The notes below the pieces were generated by a model, which was given only the letters and a program-made list of their open reading frames with translations, was not told the DNA's origin and did not search any database. From Bryoerythrophyllum caledonicum (lineage: Eukaryota; Streptophyta; Bryopsida; Pottiales; Pottiaceae), in NCBI GenBank assembly GCA_963971425.1, contig OZ020518.1, forward strand, positions 14,266,190 to 14,330,189: DNA of 64,000 nt, given 5' to 3'. Below, piece after piece: positions 1 through 9,800 of the stretch (positions are counted from its first letter, which is position 1; each line of letters begins with the position of its first letter). The translations under genes and the position numbers were made by a program.

Positions 1-4
1 CAAT

Positions 5-469
5 GTGCAAGTTGCTAATCCTATTGTCTATAGACAATACCTTAACCAAACCTTCAACATCGGTTGTCACCAAGTTGAGATTCGACCCCACCGTCGTAGT
101 CTTGATGGCATTGATCCCCCCTCCACCACTTTGGTGGAGAAATGGGGATTTAATGACATAAACACCGCCTTGGTGAACACGGTTGCCGCCATCAACCCCA
201 CCACGGTTCCCACCACCAACATACGTGAAGAGATGGCCGCTATTGTGGCGGATGGTCATGAAAAACTCCGCTTGGAGTTATCCACCCTCAAGAAAGACAT
301 CATTCGAGAGACTCGAGAATACACCGACGCCCGCAACGCCGAGGTATACTCAAAACTTGATGATGTTGAGAAACTAATGAGTGCTGCTTTGTCTGTGATG
401 AAGGGTATCAAATCCAATCAAGAAAAGCCATCCCTCCCCTCCTTGGATGATCCGTCAAACGTGGATTGA
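5..469 (+). CDS. Hypothetical coiled-coil protein, partial (possible LINE ORF1 or host exon)
   Basis: This open frame of about 154 codons has no confirmed start, since it opens at the window edge. Its second half is charged and helical, with heptad-like leucine and isoleucine spacing (residues about 75-135), which suggests a coiled coil. Base composition is balanced, unlike the G-poor LINE sequence that starts a few hundred bases downstream. It could be the tail of a LINE ORF1 (many LINEs have a coiled-coil ORF1) or an unrelated exon cut by the window edge. I do not recognise a family. The TGA stop overlaps the beginning of the next open frame by two bases, but that next frame starts only at a TTG, so the overlap may be meaningless. 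Confidence 0.3.
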   Translation: MQVANPIVYRQYLNQTFNIGCHQVEIRPHRRSLDGIDPPSTTLVEKWGFNDINTALVNTVAAINPTTVPTTNIREEMAAIVADGHEKLRLELSTLKKDIIRETREYTDARNAEVYSKLDDVEKLMSAALSVMKGIKSNQEKPSLPSLDDPSNVD

Positions 470-879
470 CCAAAGACCACCCACGAACGCTTCAACAACA
501 TGGTGACCACCGAACTCCTCCATGTCTAGTTACATCTTCCCTGGTAGTCGCATCTCAATCCATCACCTCGTATATCTACCTTACTACTCCCTTTTCCCTC
601 CACCATCTTATAGTATTATTAGTGATCTACTTCATCATAAATCCTTATTATTGTTCTCTACACACCTCCACAACCCCCCTTACTCTTTCTACATCTTATA
701 CTTCCCTAGTATTTGTTGTAGCTTTCAATAGGTATCTCCTTGTAAACACATGTCATTTGTATGAGTATAAACCCATGAGAAGGCCACAACCTCTCCCATG
801 GGCTCCTCAAACTCTTATGACAAAGTTATGTGATCAATACCACCACAACAACATACACACCTCTTGTCATTGCCAATGG

Positions 880-1836
880 CATTGGCATACTACCAAAATT
901 CTCACTACCACACATATACCATACGGCAAAAAACATAAACTACCACCACACCTTTGCCAACAACAAAAACAATTGACCACAAATGATACATATATACACC
1001 CTCACACCTCATTACTAAAAGATTACAAAACACTACTAATATCTAACATACTCTTCCCAATACCGCACAAAGACAAACACCAATCACAAACTAGACTATC
1101 ACATATACTCCTCACACAAAAAACTAGACACCTCCCCCCACCCACACACTCTCACAAACACATACTTCCCAATATTAACACACTATATACTACAAACATA
1201 CTACACCAACCCACCACACCACACCAAGTATACAAACATCCACAACCAAACCCCATCCACATCAAACACAACAACACCCAGAACACAATACACCCTAATA
1301 ACAAAAACCACAATCCCATCAACACCAATAAAAAGCCCCACAAGAAAACCAACATATACAAAATAGACAATACAAATAAAAAAGACACCATAACCACAAG
1401 AAAAAATACAATGCTAAACATCTATGCATTCACTACCCCCACATTCACCAGAAACACAAATACACAAACAACAACACATCCAACCAAAGACACACATACA
1501 CATTCAAACAAACACAATCTCAAAAACATAAAGAAACATCCAAAATCCATACAAAAAACAAGAATTCTAAAACACAACACCAAATCCAAACACATAAAAC
1601 TCCTACCACTCCTAGGCGAAGACATAGAACAAGACGGTAATAACATAACAAAGCCTCAAAAAACTATACAAAAAACAAAAACTTTTAAAAACAGTAATAA
1701 ACTTACATATCACATACTCCTACTACTTCTAGGAGGAGACATAGAAACCAACTCGGGACCCATGTCTAATATACTAAAAAGACACCCTACATCACATAAA
1801 AAAATGCCAAAATATACTTCATACCTAATACCATAA
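880..1836 (+). pseudogene. LINE N-terminal leader frame, low complexity, ending in 2A-like motif
   Basis: The frame is open from 466 to the stop at 1834-1836 but is dominated by Thr, Lys, Asn and His because of the G-poor strand, so openness alone is weak evidence. Two short hydrophobic stretches followed by Asp-Ile-Glu occur near its end: a poorly conserved one at about 1597-1641 and a better one at 1714-1764. The endonuclease polyprotein is open in another frame from 1800. The switch falls on a run of seven A at 1798-1804, so a one-base indel there is the simplest reason that leader and polyprotein are out of frame. I infer that the leader was fused to the polyprotein through the 2A-like site. 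Confidence 0.45.
1714..1764 (+). other. 2A-like ribosome-skipping motif (degenerate)
   Basis: The translation reads a Leu-rich run, then Gly-Gly-Asp-Ile-Glu-Thr-Asn-Ser-Gly-Pro followed by Met. The 2A consensus is D-x-E-x-N-P-G-P; here only the first Pro is replaced (TCG Ser, one C-to-T step from CCG Pro). Such motifs are known near the N-terminus of several APE-type LINE proteins. The position just before the endonuclease polyprotein fits that role. The Ser substitution probably abolishes skipping in this copy. Confidence 0.55.
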
Positions 1837-2783
1837 AACTACAACCGGAATACGGACACATTGCAAAATCCTTCGCACCCTTCTTAAAAAACACACATAC
1901 ATTACACCACACATATAACACTACACACCCAAACATTGCCCAATACATACAACAAAAAAATACGCACCCACCACCCCACATTCTATATGCCCTAATAGTC
2001 ACTATTCATCCATACATAGATGAATGTAATCATCTCCTAAATCCACAAAATTTGAACACAATTGCATGGACCAATACACTTCTACAAACCTTACTAAACT
2101 TACAAAACCCACCAGAACGACACATTTACACTCCGCACCCTTATATGAAGTTTCTTGAAGACAACCAAAATATTATAAACCATGATCACTCCATACACAA
2201 AAAACTATATGACTTTTTACATAGTCAAACCATACCTCCCTCAAATGAAATAATAAAACTAAAATTCCCTTACCTCCCTAACAATCTCATCAATGAATCA
2301 CTAAAATGTTTAGATCCTATACCAGAATACACCCACCCACCTCCACCACTCCCCTACATCCCTCCACAAAATCAAAACATTAGATCAAATCAAGAATATA
2401 CATACATAATCACATGGAATGCCTCCTCTCTCAACACTGCCCTTCCTAGCCTACAAACTTTAGTCACACATACAAACACATCGCCAGCCATTATAGTCAT
2501 ACAAGAAACAAAACTATCCGCCACAAAATCCACAAAATATATACAAAATATATTTCAAGACTATAAACTCATCTTTAACAATACACATGCACTTACAAGA
2601 TGCATTCAACAACGGAGACCATACACACCGGGCCGCGGCGGCCTCCTTACACTAATACACAAAAAGTATGCTTTCCCGGGCAACATCAAAAAATTCCCTA
2701 CCCCAATGCACATATCCCCTTACCTTCAAATAATCAAAATTACCAATTACCCACTACAACCATGGTTAATCTTTCACATGTAT
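1800..2783 (+). pseudogene. LINE polyprotein, part 1: AP endonuclease N-terminal half
   Basis: This frame is open from 1800 up to the transposon insertion. From about residue 200 it reads as an apurinic/apyrimidinic-type endonuclease: a Trp-Asn-Ala-Ser-Ser-Leu strand (about 2416-2435) and a catalytic Gln-Glu-Thr-Lys-Leu motif (about 2503-2517). The second half of the domain, with Gly-Asp-Phe-Asn and Ser-Asp-His-Ser, is found at 16541 onward in the same frame. APE nicks target DNA to prime reverse transcription. The domain is interrupted only by the DNA transposon and otherwise lacks stops here. Confidence 0.75.
2780..2783. repeat. Left 4-bp target site duplication (GTAT)
   Basis: GTAT immediately precedes the left terminus and is repeated at 16537-16540 after the right terminus. 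Removing the element plus one copy rejoins the LINE frame (His-Met-Tyr then Met-Pro-Ser), which supports this boundary. Confidence 0.85.
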
Positions 2784-2821
2784 AACACGCAATTAAGCAA
2801 TTATGCACTTAGCCAAGTGCA
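2784..2821 (+). repeat. Left TIR with subterminal palindrome
   Basis: The first 27 bases are inverted at 16510-16536. The inner part forms an imperfect palindrome, TGCACTT (2804-2810), four spacer bases, AAGTGCA (2815-2821), a plausible transposase binding site. The same start occurs at 61806. Confidence 0.85.
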
Positions 2822-3381
2822 CTGGTTGGTGGTAGAAAGCCGCAAGTTATTTGCTCATAACTTTTTTTTAAATCAAAATTTGGCAAAATTTTAGTATGTT
2901 TTTAGTCAAATTTTTTTGGTGTTTGTCGTATCATACATTGGCATCTTTATGTTCATATCAGTAATATATTTTTTACATTCGCTACCTTTTTTTAGAAAAT
3001 ATATGATTTCTACTCTAGTTTGCAAATCCTGCTACAAAATTATGATCATGTGCCCAAAGAGATTATAAATGTGTTATGAGTTATTATAGAATTACAGAGT
3101 ACTGCACTACAAACACAATGTGTAAGAGATACAAAAAAAAATATACAAATTCCTAAGACAGTGTAAAGTACTTCACTGTATTTTATAATGCAAAAACATA
3201 CATAATCAAGCAATTCCACACTATTGCTGAGGAATTCTAAAATCAAACATATCATATGGACCACCCAATATATAAATATATACCACCAACCGAACGATAG
3301 ACACATCTCAAACTGCATAATACTAACGTACTTGCCACCTAAACTGCGTGCATGCTCTACTATAGTATATAGCTCCACGAC
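2822..3381. other. Left subterminal non-coding region of the transposon
   Basis: AT-rich sequence between the left TIR and the end of the minus-strand gene, probably the 3' UTR of that gene. It is highly conserved in the second copy (61844-62403). No gene seen; the open frames here are short and low in complexity. Confidence 0.5.
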
Positions 3382-6300
3382 TCACAGCTCATCTGCTGGC
3401 GGAACGACTCCCTCCACGTGTCCAATGGCGCTACCTACCATAGCGGATAGTTCATGATCCTCCACTAGACGATCTCCTACATCTTTGATGCCAATGGACG
3501 CACACTCAACAAATCGGTAATTGCTAGGAACACCCTCCCGCGTATGCCTTACCCTGTCATCATTATAGAAAAAGCCATCCTTTGCATTGAAGGACATCTC
3601 TCGCTCTGATGAGAAGGCCCCCTGAAATGCAATGATGTCCTCGGATACGCTAGATCTTGGAACGGGAGGCAAACCTGGTCCGGTATCACTCTGAGTACCT
3701 CTGAACGTCTCTTGTGTCTCCGATACAGGCTCTGATTGAGAAGGCATCGAAGGCTGTAGAATCCTCCTCTGCACCGAAAAAAATTCACATGAATCCAATC
3801 CTTCTTCCTCCATCTCCAACCTAGGACCATCAAATGTACGCCCCCGTCCTGCCCCTGCCGCCAAACTAACATCTACTACACATGTATCTTGCATCCTCTC
3901 TGTAGGTGTTGCAGACGTCGCCCCTGAAGTATCTCCCACCGTCCGCTGCGTTGATGGAATTCTCTCTCCATTCTCATCGGCGTCTGAATCACTGCCAGAT
4001 GAGAAATCTTCAGTGGTACCTGAACGTGGCAATCTCTCATGTAAACCACCTCCATCCTCATTGTCCTCTTCATTCCTCACTCCACCAACCGCATCTTCGG
4101 TCTCAGGTACGATGTTGCAACCAGTACTTGTTCCACCAGTCCTGACCAACAGTTGTCCTTGGAAATTGTCGGACAACTCATTGTATAGGAATGAAACTCT
4201 GTCTGTACAATCGTCAATGATGAAAACCTCAGATCCCTGGAAATCTCCTTCAAGGATCGTGGGAATGGCCGTAGATATGTTACACGCCACTAAACCCCAA
4301 CCACGGGGCAAGTATGAGCCCACTAGTCTTGCGAGTTCTGATGGAGATCTCTCAAGTGAATCAACTTCAGAGGGTTGGCGTGCCTCACTCCAGTGATCTA
4401 AGAATACAAGTGGAAGTGGAACGTCTCCAGAAACATAGTTCGGGCTAGGAGATGTACCCACAGGGTGCTGCATACAAATCACAACATCGCCAATCGGTTG
4501 TACCACTTGCTCCAGACGCCCATTCTCTGTAAAATCAAGAGTATAGGGATTAACCGAGTTGGGATCAAAAGCCCAGCATCCACGTCGCATAGTACATCCC
4601 TCTGGAAGCTTCACCTTCGTGAAAAACTCCTCATTGGCATACACAGCCGTTGGTAACAAGAAGATGACCTTCCATCGTTCAATATTTGCCATCCATAATG
4701 TCAGCTGTGCAAAAGCTGCGGATAATTAGGCGTCTCCCCAATGACCATCTCCATACCTCCCACCGCCACGTCGACAATCAATTACCCACAAACATGGTTT
4801 CCCCAACTCTATGTAGTCGGTGCGGAATAATCCTCTTCTACACCGAACCGGAAGAAGATTCTCTGTGTCGCTCTGCCGTGGCCTCTTGACTTCCATCTGC
4901 CATTCCCAATTAGCAATAGCCAATTCTCCCACATCCACGGACAGTCCATTGTATCCACCCCCCCCTGCTGCAATGTCACCATAATGAAACCTGATGGAAG
5001 GGGGGATGAGGTAGCCTATGTCTTCCAGTTTAGACACCTTCCCCCGCACATGAGCACTCCAACTTTTTTTCGTGGCAGCATTCAAAAGCTTCCCAAAGAT
5101 ATCAAGTTGTGCACTACTCCTCGGAAAATACTTTGCTACACGGATACGAAAGAACTCCTCCATGGAATCAGGTGTACTTTCCTTGTTCTCCACCATCAAC
5201 CAATGGATCGAATTCATCACAGCTTCTCGTCTCTGATATCGGTCAACCACACCGGCAATCGTACGAGGATGTGGATTCTTGTCTTTTACACCGTCGAAGT
5301 AATATGCTTGAGAAGGTCTTACTCCATTCTCCCTCACCGGCTTCGCTGTAGCAGACTTTGCCAACCGAAGATAATATGGATTCGGAACCCTACCTAGAGG
5401 CCTCAATCAATTCTGCGTCATCTCCTTTCTTGTTGGTCGTACGTCCATATTTGGATCCAGCTCTTTCTTCCTCGCCATGTCCTTCCACTTGTCCTCTTCC
5501 TCCTTGCTGTAAAAGAGAATGCCGTCTTCGTAGTCCTTGCATACTTGAATGATAGCTTCGAAGCAGTCATTGCTCGGATTCCATGCATGATTGGTCAGAT
5601 CCTCCATGTTTTTGGCCAACCTCTTCACCGTGACAACTCCATCCCCCTTGGGCAACTTATGCACTACACTTGCCGCACTCACCAAAACAACAGCCCTGCG
5701 TGCATCGTCCGCACGTAGTGTGCTATCAGGCCTCCCGTATAGATCCCAAATCTGACGGATCTTCCTCAAATCCTCCTCCATGGTAGAATATGAATGTCTC
5801 TGGAACTCCGCCACCTTGATCCACGCAGACTTCTCAATGTAAAAGCGACGATCGTCATACACCACAAAAGAGGCCTCCCGCCGCTCAAACGTGTCCAGAT
5901 ACTCGTTTAAAGGCATAGTACCATCTCTCCACTGCTGCTGTGCAAACTTACAAGCTGCTACTATGTGTTGCCCATCCACCGGTTCCCAAATGATATGATC
6001 TTGAAGCCAAGAATATTGGGATCCCATAGCACCTTGTGCAGAAGCACTCCCGTGTGCAATGAACATGCGCTCAAACTCTCGTGCGGTACCTACCAACGGA
6101 AATGACAGTTCTTTCTTCTCAACGGCACCATCATCGGTGGTAGTATGCACGATGTATCTGATCGGTCGAAGTACCAATCTACTCACCCGAGTCGCGGATT
6201 CTGGGTCTCGTAAGCGGTTGAATACTTCTATGACCCTCTTCTGTGATAAAACCCGGTGGTTGGTTTCCGGATTCTATACAGAGACAATGCGGTCTATGTG

Positions 6301-7326
6301 TGCCTTAAACACAAAATTCCCCCACACTGATCCTTTCGCAATCTCCTCTGTTGTAGGCACTGGTGCTTTTAAATTCATAGGAATTGGAACATCTTGTGGT
6401 ATCTCCGCATTGTCTTCAAAATCCTCTGGTATACTGTCTGGAAGGTTGTGAAAATCTTCTTCCTCCGGCGCCATGGCTGACAAATCAGCTAAATCTCCCG
6501 GTGTAGATGTAGGGGCCCTATGATGACTATCAGACGTCCTGAGCCCCGACCTAGGAATCCTGCCACCCAATCTTGCACTTCTCCCAATCAACCTCCTCCC
6601 ACTTGGATCCAAACTTGATGGGCCTTCTCTTGAACCAGAAGCTACATCACTGTCAACACGTCGTGGCCTCTTCGTAGGACGTCTACTCGTTAATGGAGGA
6701 TTCGGTAATGTCTGTACCTCAGAAGTTGTGGTGGGATGTTGGCCTCCACTTCCTCTCCCCCCCTCTAGTGGTCGCCAATCCAGTTGCAACGGCTCAGCAA
6801 GAATTCGATAAACTTCTGTTTCTTCTGGTTCCGCTGGTGGGGCTTGAGTTGTCGCACGTGATGGGTCCCTCTCCCGAAATGCTTCATATCTAATATGTTC
6901 CTCCATAATCTTCTTAGCCTTCAGCACCATCTCCGGTGATAATGCTAAACAGGCTAAGACGTTGTTGTGTCTAGCGGTACGTACCGCAAGAGAGATGTTC
7001 AACCAAAACGTCTGCAATGATTTGAGGAATTTCACCTGACCTGGATTTTGAAGAAGATTCAAAGGGACAGGTGCAAGAAGCAACTTCTTCGAAAGAGAAG
7101 TCTTCACCTCCGATTGACCTGGACCCACTGCGGAAGTAACGTATACCATATCATCAGGTCAAAGAGTGATTGCCTGGATTTTGCCAAAATTCTTCCCCAA
7201 CGCCGATTTACGCTTCCCCAGCTCAAAGGGATAATCCGTCACCCATAAGAAGGCGCTCGACTCATCCACTTCCGCGATCCACCAGCCGTGGCTCTCCCAG
7301 ATTCTATCGATATTTGGTGGTGCCAT
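3382..7326 (-). pseudogene. Transposon accessory protein, about 1,315 codons, unknown function, four nonsense codons
   Basis: One frame runs from ATG 7324-7326 to the stop at 3382, interrupted in frame by TGA (7159-7161), TAG (6274-6276), TGA (5407-5409) and TAA (4726-4728), with no frameshift. The second copy has Gln (CAG) where this one has TAA, so at least that stop is a recent lesion. The N-terminus is a folded-looking segment. The middle (about 6500-6900) is Pro/Ser/Arg-rich with a basic stretch resembling a nuclear signal. The C-terminal third (about 3390-4100) is acidic and disordered. Between them a Trp/Asp/Gly-rich part (about 4100-5300) looks like a globular domain with a strand ending in Val-Ile-Asp-Cys-Arg-Arg-Gly. 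I do not recognise the family. Being present in both copies and divergently oriented from the transposase, it may be an accessory or anti-silencing factor, which is inference only. Confidence 0.7.
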
Positions 7327-8754
7327 AACGCAACACTCAAAAAACCTGTATATCATTACAAAACGATAGTCACTATTAATATGGAATAAGATTCTTCTTT
7401 CATATATAATTTTTTTTCACAAAGGCATGACAATTACATTAATAGATGATCATTTCACATGAATAGAAAATGTGTATATATTTAGGGTAAGACCTTGATT
7501 TTAGGGACAATTGTTTTAATATATTACACTTTTTTCCTATTTGCAAAAATTTGGACACGTATAACCAATACTATGGATAATTTGAAAGTTTAATATGTTA
7601 AGCAACAAAATGCATTATCTGAATCCTTCTAGAAACACTTCAAAGTTGTTCATTTTTATAGAAGACCAACTATTGAAAAATTAATCCACTTCCATCTCCA
7701 ACCCTAAATTCCCATTCAGTACTACTTCTCTTCCATTAAACACCCTTCATGTACTTGAAAAAATGTATGAACAAATAACGAACATCATGTTTAACTCCAA
7801 AGGTACCGTGACGATTTCAAAAATAAACTTCAAAATCCTTGGTTCTAGTGCAATGTATAAAAGAAAAAAACATCAACTTTTATCTCTACTTTTGACCGTA
7901 GGATCTAAATTAAAACTTGTTAAATAACCCATTCACAAAATTCCATCAACTTTGACCACCCGGATCGAAAGATTATAGTGTTTGAAACAAAACAAATGGT
8001 TCATTTTATTCCCTATGTTTACTGGATCAAAAGACTTTGACTTCACTTCGTGTCAAATTTTTGCACTCCACAAGATCTAAATCCAATATCAACCTGTTAA
8101 GCATGATCCTTTTAGTTTTGGTGAAATAGCATATTAATCCAAGTCAATCATTTTCACACATTGTCACACATTTTCGGCCAAGGTACCAAAAAAACTTCTA
8201 CATTTCCACATAAAACTTTGAGATCTTCATATCATTTACTTTTGATTTTTCCTACGGCATTATGTGTTGTAACACACCTTATTGACCATTTGGATTCTCA
8301 TTTAAAACAATATCAAGTGCACAAAAATATATAACGCGAATTGAGATTTTTTAAACCTCCACTCATTGCGCGATTTTTTTGAATATGCTACACTCCTTAT
8401 CTACCTCTGAAATTTGGTCTGTAAGGAACTAACATCATGCCTAACATTATGGTAATTTATTGAGACTTATTTTAGTGCAAAAATTTGACACAAATTGAAG
8501 TCAAAGTCTGCTGATCCAATAAACGCAGGGAAGAAAATGAACATTTTATCTACTTCAAACATTATAATCTTTCAATCCGTGCGGTGAAACTTTATGAAAT
8601 TTTTTATGCATATTAATTAATAAGTCGTTAATGAGATCCTATGGTTAAAACTACCAAAAAAATCTTTATTTTTTCTTCCTTGCTAATTGCACAAATACAA
8701 GCAATTTTAACGATTTTTGGTTGAGATATTCTCCACATCATTTATTGACCAAGG
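7327..8754. repeat. AT-rich spacer with TTAA-family fragments in both orientations
   Basis: After the minus-strand gene start, 7327-7790 shows nothing recognisable. From 7791 to about 8118 there is a reverse-oriented fragment of the TTAACCCC repeat family (right end first), directly followed from about 8120 to 8745 by a forward fragment of the same family. The shared words include CAATCCGTGCGG and a TGCTGATCCA block. No coding sequence seen. Confidence 0.55.
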
Positions 8755-9800
8755 TATTGTGGGTATCAATAGTGAGGGTATCACCACCAGGGTATGACTT
8801 CCTTAGTACCAATACCCGGTTATCATCAAGGTATCAACTTAGGGTGTCAACTTAGGGTTTCGGATGAGGGTACTGTATTTTCGGGTATCAATGACGGATA
8901 TCAATGCATTGCACCTTTTGGTAGTCGTATGAGGGGTGTGCGCGCGCACACCCCAGGCATTAGTTGTGAGGGAGGCTGAGTGTGAGAGCCTAGGGTTTGG
9001 AGAGATACAATGAAGGTATGGGAGAGAGGGGAATGGAGGGGGAGTGTGAGAGAATATGAGGGTGGGAGGAAGCCGCCGCGACTAGGGTTTGGGTGGGAGG
9101 AGAATGTGAGCGTGCGAGAGGGTTTGGGTGGGAGGAGAATGGAAGGCGAATGTGAGGACAAATGTGGGTGAATTGAGGTGTAAGAAATGAGGGTTTGGGT
9201 GTAAGAAAGGAGGTCATGTGTGTGTGGATGAGGGAGGCCAGCCTCCGCGGCAGGCCGCCTTCACTGCGAGCCAGGCACCGCAGGCCTGCCCCCCGCAGGC
9301 CGNNNNNNNNNNNNNNNNNNNNNNNNNNNNNNNNNNNNNNNNNNNNNNNNNNNNNNNNNNNNNNNNNNNNNNNNNNNNNNNNNNNNNNNNNNNNNNNNNN
9401 NNNNNNNNNNNNNNNNNNNNNNNNNNNNNNNNNNNNNNNNNNNNNNNNNNNNNNNNNNNNNNNNNNNNNNNNNNNNNNNNNNNNNNNNNNNNNNNNNNNN
9501 NNAAGATGAAGGATGTTTTGGAGGACGTTTTTGGAGATGAAGGATTGAGCTACAGGTGGAGGATGTGCGCGCGCACACCTCTGGTTTACGAGCTTCACGG
9601 GATGGAGGGTGTGCGCGCACACACCTCTGGTCTACGAGCTTCACGGGATCATCTAGGACTCTACGGGAACGCGGCCACTAGGGTTTGACTTTTTAGGGTT
9701 TGGGTTATTGGTTGCGGCGGCTAGGGTTTGGATTGTTGGTTGCTGCGGCTAGGGTTTGAGTTAGGTTGGCGGTTTTTTCTACATGGCTGCTAGGGTTTAG
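8755..9800. other. GC-rich island with telo-box-like TAGGGTTT motifs and tandem GTGCGCGCGCAC units
   Basis: Copies of a TAGGGTTTG-type word recur at about 8990, 9083, 9677, 9696, 9720, 9748 and 9789, with GAGGGTTTGG variants between. The reverse word AAACCCTA is the plant telo-box found in promoters of growth-related genes. Alternating purine-pyrimidine blocks (about 8937, 9564 and 9610) are potential Z-DNA, and the last two belong to a short tandem duplication. The island lies between the two divergent transposon genes and may be their shared control region, or a separate insertion. It is interrupted by the gap. Confidence 0.4.
9303..9502. other. Assembly gap (200 N)
   Basis: Exactly 200 undetermined bases, a conventional scaffold placeholder. 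Its true length is unknown, so the size of the transposon is approximate. Frames running through the gap are not real evidence of genes. Confidence 0.99.

Larger units (their letters stand above)
470..2783 (+). mobile_element. 5' part of Dualen/RandI-like LINE (split by DNA transposon)
   Basis: This is the left segment of a non-LTR retrotransposon. The sense strand from about 880 is strikingly poor in G and rich in A and C, as is the right segment from 16541. It holds a low-complexity leader frame (466-1836), a 2A-like motif, and the first half of an AP endonuclease. The reading frame at 2781-2783 continues exactly at 16541, which shows that the two segments were one element before the insertion at 2784. 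The 5' boundary is uncertain: sequence between 470 and 880 is pyrimidine-rich and may be LINE 5' UTR or flanking DNA. Confidence 0.75.

Noticed and set aside
466-731. Short open frames just after the first ORF
   Set aside because: Pyrimidine-rich low-complexity sequence, TTG or overlapping starts, no recognisable motif.
9195-9688. Frames running through the N stretch
   Set aside because: Undetermined bases cannot contain stops, so the openness is an artefact.
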